Below, piece by piece: positions 23,238 to 32,429 of a stretch of 64,000 nt of DNA (its first letter is position 1; the number at the start of each line of letters is the position of its first letter). Both the position numbers and the translations under genes were made by a program. The stretch spans positions 186,001 to 250,000 of the forward strand of contig NZ_FUYM01000004.1 of NCBI RefSeq assembly GCF_900167915.1, in the 5' to 3' direction. The notes beneath the pieces were generated by a model that saw only the letters and a list, made by a program, of their open reading frames with translations, was not told where the DNA came from and searched no databases. The DNA is from Rhizorhabdus histidinilytica (GTDB taxonomy: Bacteria; Pseudomonadota; Alphaproteobacteria; Sphingomonadales; Sphingomonadaceae).

Positions 23238-25676
23238 ATGATGAACCTCGCCGAATATCGCAACAGGAACACCCGGCTCGCCGACTTCCTGCCCTGGGCG
23301 GCGCTGGTCGGAACGGGCGTCGTCCTCAACAAGGACGGCAGCTTCCAGCGCACCGCGCGCTTTCGCGGTCCCGATCTCGATTCCGCCGTCGCAGCCGAAC
23401 TGGTCGCGGTCGCCGGCCGCCTCAACAACGCCTTCCGCCGCCTCGGCTCCGGCTGGGCGATATTCGTCGAAGCGCAGCGCCATCCCTCCAACCGCTATCC
23501 GGACAGCCATTTTCCCGACGTCGCGTCGGCGCTGGTCGATGCCGAACGCAAGGCCGACTTCGAGGAGGCCGGCGCGCATTTCGAGTCCAGCTATTTCCTG
23601 ACCTTTGCCTGGCTGCCGCCGGCCGAAGACGCGGCGCGCGCCGAAAGCTGGCTCTACGAGGGCCGCGAACAGAAGGGCCTCGATCCGCACGAGGCGCTGG
23701 GCGGCTTCACCGACCGCACCGACCGGCTGCTGCGCCTGGTCGAAGCCTTCATGCCCGAATGCCGCTGGCTCGATGACGGCGAAACGCTGACCTATCTCCA
23801 CGGATGCGTCTCCACGCACCGGCACCGTGTCCGCGTTCCCGAAACGCCGATCTATCTCGATGCGCTGCTGGCCGATCAGCCGCTGACCGGCGGCCTCGAG
23901 CCGCGCCTGGGGCAGGCGCATCTGCGCGTCCTCACCGTCACCGGATTTCCGACCGCGACGACGCCCGGCCTGCTCGACGAGCTGAACCGGCTAGCCTTCC
24001 CCTATCGATGGAGCACCCGCGCGATCCTGCTCGACAAGACCGACGCGACGAAACTGCTGACCAAGATCCGCCGCCAGTGGTTCGCCAAGCGCAAATCGGT
24101 CGCCGCGATCCTCAAGGAGGTGCTGACCAACGAGGCGTCTGTCCTGGTGGACACGGATGCGTCGAACAAGGCCGCGGACGCCGATCTCGCGCTCCAGGAG
24201 CTGGGGGCCGACTACGCCGGCATCGCCTATGTCACGGCGACGGTGACAGTGTGGGACACCGATCCGCGCGCCGCCGACGAGAAGTTGCGCCTCGTCGAGA
24301 AGATCATCCAGGGCCGCGACTTCACGGCGATGGCCGAAACTATCAACGCGGTGGACGCCTGGCTCGGGAGCTTGCCCGGACACGTTTACGCCAACGTCCG
24401 GCAGCCGCCGATCTCCACGCTCAATCTCGCCCACATGATCCCCCTCAGCGCCGTGTGGGCGGGGCCGGAACGGGACGAGCACTTCGCAGCGCCCCCGCTG
24501 CTCTTCGGCAAGACCGAAGGCTCGACCCCGTTCCGGTTTTCCCTGCATGTCGGAGACGTCGGTCACACCCTGATCGTCGGCCCGACCGGCGCCGGCAAAT
24601 CGGTGCTGCTGGCGCTCATGGCCTTGCAATTCCGGCGCTATGCCGGCGCTCAGGTCTTCGCCTTCGATTTCGGCGGTTCGATCCGGGCGGCGGCGCTGGC
24701 CATGGGCGGCGACTGGCATGACTTGGGCGGCGATCTTTCCGACGGATCGGAAAGCTCCGTCAGCCTTCAGCCGCTGGCCCGCATCCACGATGTTCCCGAG
24801 CGTGCCTGGGCCGCCGACTGGCTCGTCCCCATCCTGACCCGCGAAGGCGTCGCCATCACCCCGGAGGTGAAGGAGCACATCTGGACAGCGCTGACCTCGC
24901 TGGCCTCGGCGCCGGTCGAGGAACGGACCATCACCGGCCTTTGCGTCCTCCTCCAGTCCAACGACCTCAAGCAGGCGCTGCGCGCCTATTGCATCGGCGG
25001 CCCCTACGGGCGGCTGCTCGACGCCGAACGCGAGCATCTCGGCACGGCGACCGTGCAGGCTTTCGAGACCGAGGGGCTGATCGGCACCGGCGCGGCGCCT
25101 GCGGTCCTCGCCTACCTCTTCCACCGCATCGAGGACCGCCTCGATGGATCGCCGACCCTTCTCATCATCGACGAGGGCTGGCTCGCGCTCGACGACGAAG
25201 GCTTCGCCGGCCAGATCCGCGAATGGCTGAAGACCCTGCGCAAGAAGAACGCCAGCGTCGTCTTCGCCACGCAGTCGCTCTCCGACATCGACGGATCGGC
25301 CATCGCGCCCGCCATCATCGAGAGCTGCCAGACCCGGCTCCTCCTGCCGAACGAGCGCGCCATCGAGCCGCAGATCACGGCGATCTACCGTCGCTTCGGC
25401 CTCAACGACCGCCAGATCGAGATCATCGCGCGGGCTATGCCCAAGCGCGACTACTACTGCCAAAGCCGACGCGGCAATCGCCTGTTCGAGCTGGGGCTGT
25501 CGGACGTCGCCCTCGCGCTCTGCGCCGCTTCCGCCAAGACCGACCAAGCCGCGATCACGCGGCTGTTCGCCGAACACGGCCCAGCCGGCTTCCTCGCCGC
25601 CTGGCTCCGCCATCGCGATCTCGGCTGGGCGGCCGACCTCATTCCAACGCTCACCCTGAAGGAGAAACTGCCATGA
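23238..25676 (+). CDS. trbE: TrbE, VirB4-type conjugation ATPase, 812 aa
   Basis: The N-terminal CagE/TrbE domain begins MMNLAEYRNRNTRLADFLPW. Walker A is LIVGPTGAGKSVLLALMALQ near residues 443-462 and Walker B is PTLLIIDEGWLALDDE near 638. The conserved RKKNASVVFATQSLSDI follows. VirB4 ATPases power pilus assembly and substrate passage at the inner membrane. Length is standard and no motif is missing. The stop overlaps trbJ as ATGA. Confidence 0.96.
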   Translation: MMNLAEYRNRNTRLADFLPWAALVGTGVVLNKDGSFQRTARFRGPDLDSAVAAELVAVAGRLNNAFRRLGSGWAIFVEAQRHPSNRYPDSHFPDVASALVDAERKADFEEAGAHFESSYFLTFAWLPPAEDAARAESWLYEGREQKGLDPHEALGGFTDRTDRLLRLVEAFMPECRWLDDGETLTYLHGCVSTHRHRVRVPETPIYLDALLADQPLTGGLEPRLGQAHLRVLTVTGFPTATTPGLLDELNRLAFPYRWSTRAILLDKTDATKLLTKIRRQWFAKRKSVAAILKEVLTNEASVLVDTDASNKAADADLALQELGADYAGIAYVTATVTVWDTDPRAADEKLRLVEKIIQGRDFTAMAETINAVDAWLGSLPGHVYANVRQPPISTLNLAHMIPLSAVWAGPERDEHFAAPPLLFGKTEGSTPFRFSLHVGDVGHTLIVGPTGAGKSVLLALMALQFRRYAGAQVFAFDFGGSIRAAALAMGGDWHDLGGDLSDGSESSVSLQPLARIHDVPERAWAADWLVPILTREGVAITPEVKEHIWTALTSLASAPVEERTITGLCVLLQSNDLKQALRAYCIGGPYGRLLDAEREHLGTATVQAFETEGLIGTGAAPAVLAYLFHRIEDRLDGSPTLLIIDEGWLALDDEGFAGQIREWLKTLRKKNASVVFATQSLSDIDGSAIAPAIIESCQTRLLLPNERAIEPQITAIYRRFGLNDRQIEIIARAMPKRDYYCQSRRGNRLFELGLSDVALALCAASAKTDQAAITRLFAEHGPAGFLAAWLRHRDLGWAADLIPTLTLKEKLP

Positions 25677-26434
25677 CCTTGCCTCGCTCCCGCGCGGCGC
25701 GGCTCGCCGCCGCGCTGCTCCTCGCCCCTGTCGCGCTCACCCCCATTGTGGCGACGCCGGCGCAGGCCCAATGGACGGTGTTCGACCCCACGAACTATGC
25801 GCAGAACGTGCTGACGGCCGCCCGCAGCCTTCAGCAGATCACCAACCAGATCACCTCGCTTCAGAACGAAGCGCAGATGCTCATCAATCAGGCCCGCAAC
25901 CTGGCGAGCCTGCCCTATTCGTCGCTGCAACAGCTTCAGCAGTCGGTGCAGCGCACGCAGCAACTGCTCAGCCAAGCTCAGAATATCGCCTATGACGTCC
26001 AGCAGATCGACCAGGCGTTCCAGACCAAATACGCCAATGTGTCGATGTCGGCGTCGGACGCGCGACTGATCGCCGACGCCAGGAGCCGCTGGCAGAACAC
26101 GGTGGGCGGCCTGCAAGACGCCATGCGCGTGCAGGCCACCGTCGTCGGCAATATCGACACCAACCGGACGCAGATGTCGGCGCTGGTGGGCGCCAGCCAG
26201 TCGGCGACCGGCGCCTTGCAGGCGACACAGGCCGGCAATCAGCTCCTCGCCCTCCAGGCCCAGCAGCTAGCCGACCTCACCGCCCTCATCGCCGCCAACG
26301 GCCGGGCGCAGGCGCTGCAATCGGCCGAGCAGGCCGCCGCCGCCGAACAAGGCCGCGAACAGCGCCGCCGCTTCCTGACGCCGGGGGCCGGCTACCAGCC
26401 CGGCAACGCACAGATGTTCCACCCCGGCAACTGA
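25673..26434 (+). CDS. trbJ: TrbJ, VirB5-like pilus-tip protein, 253 aa
   Basis: A signal peptide (ARLAAALLLAPVALTPIVAT) ends in an AQA processing site. The mature protein is Gln/Asn-rich and helical: FDPTNYAQNVLTAARSLQQI then TNQITSLQNEAQMLINQ, the TrbJ signature. Long coiled-coil-like helices extend through residue 230. VirB5/TrbJ is a minor pilus component exported to the periplasm. The start overlaps the trbE stop. Confidence 0.93.
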   Translation: MTLPRSRAARLAAALLLAPVALTPIVATPAQAQWTVFDPTNYAQNVLTAARSLQQITNQITSLQNEAQMLINQARNLASLPYSSLQQLQQSVQRTQQLLSQAQNIAYDVQQIDQAFQTKYANVSMSASDARLIADARSRWQNTVGGLQDAMRVQATVVGNIDTNRTQMSALVGASQSATGALQATQAGNQLLALQAQQLADLTALIAANGRAQALQSAEQAAAAEQGREQRRRFLTPGAGYQPGNAQMFHPGN

Positions 26435-26444
26435 GGATGACGCA

Positions 26445-26822
26445 ATGGACGGCAAGACCCTCGCGCGTCTCGGCGCTGTCGTTTTCGTCGCGGTCGCGGT
26501 CACGGCGACCGCGATCGAGATGACCCGCAAGGACGACCCGCAAAACAGCCCCCCGGCGCAGGCGCGTTCCGTGACAGAACGGGATCCGCTCGACGCGGAG
26601 CTGGCGCGGTGCAGCGGCATGGGCGAGGCCGGGCCGCGCGATCCATCCTGCCTGCGGGCCTGGGACGAAAATCGCAGGCGCTTCCTCGGTCATTCGGCGC
26701 CGCCCCCGACACCGGCGCCTACGGGACCGGGGACGCTGTTCCCGAGCGCCCCCGCCGATGCGCCTCCCGACCACGCCGCGCCCGCCATTCAGGCGGAGCC
26801 CTCTGAGCCGCAGGTGCGCTGA
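26445..26822 (+). CDS. TrbK-alt, putative entry-exclusion protein, 125 aa
   Basis: One N-terminal membrane helix (LGAVVFVAVAVTATAIEM) is followed by RDPLDAELARCSGMGEAG and CLRAWDENRRRFLG, the conserved Cys-containing box of the TrbK-alt family. A proline-rich tail follows. The location between trbJ and trbL is that of trbK, which in RP4 blocks uptake of a second copy of the plasmid. The two Cys (in ARCSG and PSCLR) may be bridged. Assignment by position and motif. Confidence 0.8.
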   Translation: MDGKTLARLGAVVFVAVAVTATAIEMTRKDDPQNSPPAQARSVTERDPLDAELARCSGMGEAGPRDPSCLRAWDENRRRFLGHSAPPPTPAPTGPGTLFPSAPADAPPDHAAPAIQAEPSEPQVR

Positions 26823-26824
26823 TC

Positions 26825-28177
26825 GTGGGCGGCGCCGGCGTCATCGACCATTTCCTCGAGGTCTTCACCCGCTACATCGACGGCGGCTTCGGCCTTCTGC
26901 ACCCGGAAGTCGGCTTCATCGCCACGACGCTGATCGTCATCGACGTGACGCTCGCCGCCCTGTTCTGGAGCTGGGGCGCGGATGAGAACATCGTCGCCCG
27001 GCTGGTGAAGAAGACGCTGTTCGTCGGGATCTTCGCCTACATCATCGGCAACTGGAACAATCTCGCCCGCATCGTCTTCGAGAGCTTCGCCGGCCTCGGC
27101 CTGAAGGCGTCCGGCACGGGCTTCACCGTCACCGACCTGCTGCGCCCCGGCAAGGTCGCGCAGACCGGCCTCGACGCCGGACGGCCGTTGCTCGACTCCA
27201 TTTCCGGCCTGATGGGCTACTGGTCCTTCTTCGAGAATTTCATCCAGATCGCCTGCATGTTCCTTGCTTGGGCGCTGGTGCTGCTCGCCTTCTTCATCCT
27301 CGCCATCCAGCTCTTCATCACCCTGATCGAGTTCAAGCTGACCACCCTGGCCGGCTTCGTGCTGATCCCCTTCGGCCTGTTCGGCAAATCCGCCTTCATG
27401 GCCGAGCGGGTGCTCGGCAACGTCATCTCATCCGGCATCAAGGTGCTGGTGCTCGCCGTCATCATCGGCATCGGCTCGACCCTGTTCTCCGAGTTCACCG
27501 CGGGCTTCGGCGGCGCCACGCCGTCGATCGACGACGCGATGGCGATCGTGCTCGCCGCCTTGTCGCTGCTCGGTCTCGGCATCTTCGGCCCCGGCATCGC
27601 CAACGGCATCGTCTCGGGCGGGCCGCAGCTCGGCGCGGGCGCCGCGATCGGCACGGGCCTGGCCGCGGGCGGCGCGGTCGCCGCCGGCGCGGCTGCCGCG
27701 GGCGTCGCGGTTTCCGGCGGCGCGGCGCTTGCCGGCGGCGCTGCGGCCGCCGCCCGCGGCGGGGCGACTTTGGCCGGCGGCGCAACGACCGCCTACAGCT
27801 TGGGCGCGGCCGGTCAAACCGGCGCATCCGCCGTCGCTTCCGGCCTGCGCAACGTCGTCAGCACAGGCGCACAGGCCACCGTCTCGCCGCTGAAGCGCGC
27901 CGCCGGCCGCGCCGCCGACAGTCTGAAGCAGAGCTACCAATCCGGCGCCCGCACCGCCATCGCGGCGACAGGCGGGTCTTCGACCGCCGGGGCGGCCGGC
28001 GGCGAAGCCGAGACCGCGCCGCAAGCCTCATCCATCGCCGACGGGCCGCCCGCCTGGGCCAGGCGCATGAAGCGCTCCCAGCAGATGACGCACGGCGTTC
28101 ATGCCGCCGCCCAGGCGGTTCGCAGCGGCGACAGCCACGGCGCCGGCGCCTCCGTCAACCTCTCCGAAAGCGACTGA
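26825..28177 (+). CDS. trbL: TrbL, VirB6-like polytopic channel protein, 450 aa
   Basis: GTG 26825 follows the trbK stop directly. The first 270 residues hold about six membrane helices (for example FIATTLIVIDVTLAALFWSW and FIQIACMFLAWALVLLAFFI), with the conserved FKLTTLAGFVLIPFGLFGKS. The C-terminal 180 residues are an Ala/Gly-rich low-complexity stretch (AAGGAVAAGAAAAGVAVSGG and similar), normal for TrbL. It forms the inner-membrane part of the mating channel. Confidence 0.94.
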   Translation: MGGAGVIDHFLEVFTRYIDGGFGLLHPEVGFIATTLIVIDVTLAALFWSWGADENIVARLVKKTLFVGIFAYIIGNWNNLARIVFESFAGLGLKASGTGFTVTDLLRPGKVAQTGLDAGRPLLDSISGLMGYWSFFENFIQIACMFLAWALVLLAFFILAIQLFITLIEFKLTTLAGFVLIPFGLFGKSAFMAERVLGNVISSGIKVLVLAVIIGIGSTLFSEFTAGFGGATPSIDDAMAIVLAALSLLGLGIFGPGIANGIVSGGPQLGAGAAIGTGLAAGGAVAAGAAAAGVAVSGGAALAGGAAAAARGGATLAGGATTAYSLGAAGQTGASAVASGLRNVVSTGAQATVSPLKRAAGRAADSLKQSYQSGARTAIAATGGSSTAGAAGGEAETAPQASSIADGPPAWARRMKRSQQMTHGVHAAAQAVRSGDSHGAGASVNLSESD

Positions 28178-28179
28178 TC

Positions 28180-28863
28180 ATGTTCAAACGGCCGGCTACC
28201 CACTATGGCAAATCCCCGCAGCCCGAGACGCCCTATCAGCGCGCCGCCCAGGTCTGGGACGAGCGCATCGGCTCCGCCCGCGTGCAGGCCCGCAACTGGC
28301 GTTTCATGGCCTTCGGCTCGCTTGCCCTGTCGATGGGCCTTTCCGCCGCGCTGGTCTGGCAATCCGCCAACGGCTCGATCGTGCCGTGGGTGGTGCAGGT
28401 CGACCGGCTCGGCCAGGCGCAGGCCATCGCGCCGGCGACGGCCGACTATCAGCCGAACGATCCGCAGATCGCCTTCTACCTCGCGCGCTTCATCGAACAG
28501 GTCCGCTCGATCCCCGCCGACGCGATCATCGTGCGCCAGAACTGGCTGCGCGCTTACGACTTCACCACCCAGAGCGGCGCGCTCGCGCTCAGCGACTACG
28601 CCCGATCGAACGATCCCTTCGCCAGGGTCGGCAGGCAACAGGTGGCGGTCGAGGTGTCGAGCGTTATCCGCGCCTCGCCGTCGAGCTTCCGCATCGCCTG
28701 GATCGAGCGGCGCTATCAGGACGGCGCGCTCGCTTCCACCGAACGCTGGTCCGCCATCCTGACGGTCGCCGTGCAGCCCCCGCGCGACGCCGACACGCTG
28801 AAGAAGAACCCGCTCGGAATCTACGTCAACGCCATCAACTGGTCGAAGGAGCTTGGACAATGA
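28180..28863 (+). CDS. trbF: TrbF, VirB8-like bridge protein, 227 aa
   Basis: An N-terminal cytoplasmic tail leads to one membrane helix (FMAFGSLALSMGLSAALVWQ) and a periplasmic VirB8 domain. Typical TrbF boxes are PYQRAAQVWDERIGSARVQA, ARFIEQVRSIPADAIIVRQN and KNPLGIYVNAINWSKELG. Full length. VirB8/TrbF links inner-membrane components with TrbG and TrbI. Its stop overlaps the trbG start as ATGA. Confidence 0.95.
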   Translation: MFKRPATHYGKSPQPETPYQRAAQVWDERIGSARVQARNWRFMAFGSLALSMGLSAALVWQSANGSIVPWVVQVDRLGQAQAIAPATADYQPNDPQIAFYLARFIEQVRSIPADAIIVRQNWLRAYDFTTQSGALALSDYARSNDPFARVGRQQVAVEVSSVIRASPSSFRIAWIERRYQDGALASTERWSAILTVAVQPPRDADTLKKNPLGIYVNAINWSKELGQ

Positions 28864-29930
28864 CGCCAGCACTCCGCGAAGCCGCCCCCTGGAGTGCAGG
28901 GCGTCCGGCTTTCCGCATCCACGCCAATCCGGCTTTCCGTAAATCCGGCTCGGCGCTTGCGCTGCTCTGCACCGCGGCGCTCGCCGGATGCGCCACCAAC
29001 AAGATGCCGCCGCCCGAAATCTCCTACGACGACGCCCGGCCCGCGGTGCAGTCGGTCGAGCCGCCCCACCCCGTGCAGGTCGTGGAACTCCCGAGACCCC
29101 TGCCGCTTCCCGGCCAGTTGAAGCCGGTCGGCGCGGACGGCAGACCCGAGCCGGAAGCCGCCGACCCGACCGTGCGCGTCAACCAGGCCAACGCAGCCGC
29201 GCGGGTTCAGCCGGTCCGGGACGGCTTCATCAACTCCATGCAGGTCTATCCCTTCGTCAACGGCGCGCTCTATCAGGTCTATGCCTCGCCGGGGCAGATC
29301 ACCGACATCGCGCTCCAGCCTGGCGAACAGCTCGTCGGCGCCGGGCCGGTCGCCGCCGGCGACACCGTGCGCTGGATCATCGGCGATACCGAGAGCGGCG
29401 CCGGCCCCGCCAGGCAGATCCACATCCTCGTCAAGCCGACGCGGCCCGATCTGCTCACCAACCTCGTTATCAACACCGACCGCCGCACCTACCATATGGA
29501 ACTGCGCTCGACGCCTTCGACCTATATGGCGTCGGTATCCTGGCAATATCCGCAGGACCAGCTCATCGCGCTGCGGCGGCAGAACGCCGAGGCGCAGGCG
29601 GCGCAGCCCGTCGCCACCGGCATCGATCTCGCGCGCGTGAACTTCCGCTACGACGTGAGCGGGGATCGTGCGCCGTGGCGACCGCTGCGCGCCTTCGACG
29701 ACGGCCGGCAGGTGTTCATCGAGTTTCCGCGCGGCATCGGCCAGGGCGAAATGCCGCCGCTGTTCGTCGTCGGCCCCGAGGGCGACACGTCCGAGCTGGT
29801 GAACTACCGCGTGCGCGGCAACTACATGATCGTCGACCGGCTGTTCGCCGCCGCCGAGTTGCGCTTCGGGACGGGCGGATCCCAGAAGCGCGTGCGGATC
29901 TCCCGCACGGACGGGAGGCCGGCATCGTGA
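28860..29930 (+). CDS. trbG: TrbG, VirB9-like outer core protein, 356 aa
   Basis: A lipoprotein-like signal ends in ALAGCATNK, with a lipobox Cys near residue 44. The VirB9/TrbG domain contains YPFVNGALYQVYASPGQITD, the box VINTDRRTYHMELRSTPSTY and the C-terminal FDDGRQVFIEFPRG. The product forms the outer ring of the secretion core with TrbI. The predicted N-terminal extension before the signal is about 28 residues, slightly long, so a later start is possible. Its stop overlaps trbI as GTGA. Confidence 0.94.
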   Translation: MTPALREAAPWSAGRPAFRIHANPAFRKSGSALALLCTAALAGCATNKMPPPEISYDDARPAVQSVEPPHPVQVVELPRPLPLPGQLKPVGADGRPEPEAADPTVRVNQANAAARVQPVRDGFINSMQVYPFVNGALYQVYASPGQITDIALQPGEQLVGAGPVAAGDTVRWIIGDTESGAGPARQIHILVKPTRPDLLTNLVINTDRRTYHMELRSTPSTYMASVSWQYPQDQLIALRRQNAEAQAAQPVATGIDLARVNFRYDVSGDRAPWRPLRAFDDGRQVFIEFPRGIGQGEMPPLFVVGPEGDTSELVNYRVRGNYMIVDRLFAAAELRFGTGGSQKRVRISRTDGRPAS

Positions 29931-31180
29931 GCGATGAACGCGATCCCGAGAAGCAAGAGATGAGGACGGCCGATGGGACGCCGCAGCCCGAGACGGCCGA
30001 TGACACGGACGAACGGCCGCTCACGGGCGAGCCAGTCGCGCCGATGCGGCTGCGGCCCGAGCCGCCGCGCGTCACCCGCCTGTCGCGCAAGGTGCTGGCC
30101 GGGCTCGGCCTCATCGCCGGCCTCGGCGTCGGCGGGGCGCTGCTCTATGCGCTCCAGACCCGGAACGCCGGCGACCAGAGCCAGGAGCTCTATTCCACCG
30201 ACAACCGCAGCACGCCCGAGGGCCTGAACGGTCTGCCCAAGGACTATAGCGGCGTGCCGAGGCTCGGCCCGCCGCTGCCGGGCGATCTCGGCCGACCGAT
30301 CCTGAGCGCGCAGAATGGTCAACCCGTTCCCACACCGAACATGGGCGCGCCGGCGCCCCCCGGCCCGAGCCCGGAGGAACAGCGCCGCGCGCAGGAACTG
30401 GAAGCGGCGCGCACCGCGCGTCTGTTCTCGTCCACCGAGACGCGGCCCGTCAGCCCCGCAATAACCCCGCCTGCCGCCGCTCCCGTGCCCGACCTGGCGA
30501 GCCTCGGCCTCGCGCCGCAACCAACCACGCCCTCGGCGCAGGATCGCCAGCTCGCTTTCCTCAACCAGGCGCCCGACCAGCGCACGGCCTCGCCCGACCG
30601 GATCGCGGCGCCCGCATCGGCCAATGTGCTTCAGGCTGGTGCCGTGATTTCCGCCGCGCTCATCACCGGCATCCGCTCCGACCTTCCCGGCCAGATCACC
30701 GCGCAGGTGACGGAGAACATTTACGACAGCCCCACCGGGCGCATCCTGCTGATCCCGCAGGGCACGCGCGTCATCGGCCAGTATGACAATGGCGTCGGTT
30801 TCGGCCAACGCCGCATCCTGCTGGTCTGGAACCGGCTGATCTTCCCGAACGGCCGCTCGATCGTGCTCGAGCGCCAGCCGGGCGCGGACGCGGAAGGCTA
30901 TGCCGGGCTGGAGGATGGCGTCGATTACCATTGGCGCGAGCTGTTCAAGGCCGCGGCGCTCTCGACCCTCCTCAGCGTCGGGGCCGAGGCCGGCTCATCC
31001 GGGCAGGAAAGCGACATCATCCGCGCCCTGCGCAACGGCGCCTCCGACAGCATCAACCAGACCGGCCAGCAGATCGTCCAGCGCCAGCTCGACATCGCAC
31101 CGACACTCACCATCCGGCCGGGCTTCCCCGTCCGCGTCATCGTCACGCGCGACCTCGTACTCGAACCCTACGGAGGCTGA
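29927..31180 (+). CDS. trbI: TrbI, VirB10-like core protein, 417 aa
   Basis: GTG 29927 overlaps the trbG stop. One membrane helix (VLAGLGLIAGLGVGGALLYA) is followed by a Pro-rich periplasmic linker of about 150 residues and the VirB10 domain: TAQVTENIYDSPTGRILLIP, then QGTRVIGQYDNGVGFGQRRI and LVWNRLIFPNGRSIVLERQP. VirB10/TrbI spans both membranes and senses ATPase energy. Length and motifs are normal. Confidence 0.95.
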   Translation: MSDERDPEKQEMRTADGTPQPETADDTDERPLTGEPVAPMRLRPEPPRVTRLSRKVLAGLGLIAGLGVGGALLYALQTRNAGDQSQELYSTDNRSTPEGLNGLPKDYSGVPRLGPPLPGDLGRPILSAQNGQPVPTPNMGAPAPPGPSPEEQRRAQELEAARTARLFSSTETRPVSPAITPPAAAPVPDLASLGLAPQPTTPSAQDRQLAFLNQAPDQRTASPDRIAAPASANVLQAGAVISAALITGIRSDLPGQITAQVTENIYDSPTGRILLIPQGTRVIGQYDNGVGFGQRRILLVWNRLIFPNGRSIVLERQPGADAEGYAGLEDGVDYHWRELFKAAALSTLLSVGAEAGSSGQESDIIRALRNGASDSINQTGQQIVQRQLDIAPTLTIRPGFPVRVIVTRDLVLEPYGG

Positions 31181-31181
31181 C

Positions 31182-31421
31182 ATGGCGAAGCTGAAACTCG
31201 GTCCGATCGCCGACGACAAGCCGGTCAAGGTCACGGTCGAACTGCCCGCCGGCCTTCACCGCGATCTCATCGCCTACGCGGAGATTCTCGGCCGCGAGAC
31301 GGGACAGCCCGCGACCGATCCGGTGCGCCTGATCGTTCCCATGCTGGAGCGCTTCATGGCGACAGACCGGGGCTTTGCAAAGGCGAAGCAGGGACGCTCA
31401 TCGTCGCGGCCGCCCGCCTGA
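31182..31421 (+). CDS. DUF2274 domain protein, 79 aa
   Basis: The protein MAKLKLGPIADDKPVKVTVE, then LPAGLHRDLIAYAEILGRET, matches DUF2274, a small protein found after trbI in this type of element. It starts one base after the trbI stop with GGAGG nearby. The strand-helix-helix layout suggests an RHH-like DNA-binding fold, so an operon autoregulator is possible. Its last 68 bases overlap, tail to tail, the 3' end of the LysR gene on the other strand. Confidence 0.88.
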   Translation: MAKLKLGPIADDKPVKVTVELPAGLHRDLIAYAEILGRETGQPATDPVRLIVPMLERFMATDRGFAKAKQGRSSSRPPA

Positions 31422-32313
31422 CGGCCGGCCGATCGGTTCGCGCCATCGTTCGAGCGAGACTTAGAAACCTGCGGCACGCCGGATTGTCGTTCCTGCTCGA
31501 CCAGATCGCGCTGAACGGCAAGACCTCACCCATCATCGGGCGATAGACGATTCCGGGAATCTGAGCCCCTGTGGCCGCCTCGCTGGTCAGCGTCAGGCCG
31601 CGCCCTATGGCCACCATCGACAGCAGGACATCCCGGCCGACATGGTGTGGGTGGATATTCGGATGGTGGCCGAGGCCGGCTAGGCGCTGGATGAGATAGT
31701 CGTGGATCTCCGGTCCCGGCGCCGCATGGCTGACGATGAAGTTTTCGCCGGCGAGATCGTCCCAATTCAGGGTCTGCTTCGTCGCCAGGCGGTGTTCCGC
31801 CGGCAGGACGGCGAACACCCTCTCCGACCAAAGCTGTTCGGTTTCGCAAGCGGGCCATTCGGTCGTGCCGGTGATGAACGCGACATCGAGTTGAAGCTGG
31901 CGGATCGCGGCGACATGAACCGACGGATCCCCCTCGATCAGTTCGACCGCAACCCGAGGGTGCTTTGCGTCGAACCCCTTCACCAGTTCGAAGAGAAAGC
32001 CCGAGGCCAGCGATGAGAAGATGCCGACCTTGATGATGCCGTCTTCCGATCGGCCGATCGCGGCGACATCGTTGATGCCGACCTCGATCTGCTGAAGGGC
32101 GATGCGGACGCGGCGAAGAAAACGCTGACCGGCCATCGTGAGCGCAACCCCGCCGGGATGGCGGTGGAACAAGGAGGCGCCAAGCCGGTCCTCAAGATCG
32201 CGGATGCGCCGGCTCACGGCAGACTCCTGAATATTCAGGAATGTTGCCGCCTTGCGGAAGCTCCCGTGCTCCGACGCCGAGACAAAGTATTGGATGTGGC
32301 GCAACTCGATCAC
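31354..32313 (-). CDS. LysR-family transcriptional regulator, 319 aa
   Basis: The N-terminal HTH reads ELRHIQYFVSASEHGSFRKA, then ATFLNIQESAVSRRIRDLED, the LysR pattern. The rest (GIIKVGIFSSLASGFLFELV, DVAFITGTTEWPACETEQLW) is the substrate-binding domain. The start is GTG 32313 with AGGGA seven bases upstream. A LysR gene convergent to the trb operon is a regular endpoint of this backbone. Inducer and targets are unknown. The C-terminal 25 residues are low-complexity and overlap the DUF2274 gene, so the native end might be shorter. Confidence 0.9.
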   Translation of the reverse strand: MIELRHIQYFVSASEHGSFRKAATFLNIQESAVSRRIRDLEDRLGASLFHRHPGGVALTMAGQRFLRRVRIALQQIEVGINDVAAIGRSEDGIIKVGIFSSLASGFLFELVKGFDAKHPRVAVELIEGDPSVHVAAIRQLQLDVAFITGTTEWPACETEQLWSERVFAVLPAEHRLATKQTLNWDDLAGENFIVSHAAPGPEIHDYLIQRLAGLGHHPNIHPHHVGRDVLLSMVAIGRGLTLTSEAATGAQIPGIVYRPMMGEVLPFSAIWSSRNDNPACRRFLSLARTMARTDRPAVRRAAATMSVPASPLQSPGLSP

Positions 32314-32429
32314 GATGGAGTCCCTATCTTCAAATCTTGCCGCGCCCCAGCTTACTCCACCATAGTTTCACACATTTGAATAAACGTGGTTTTTACCGGA
32401 AAGATGAGAGTCACCAACATCGCCCGCGC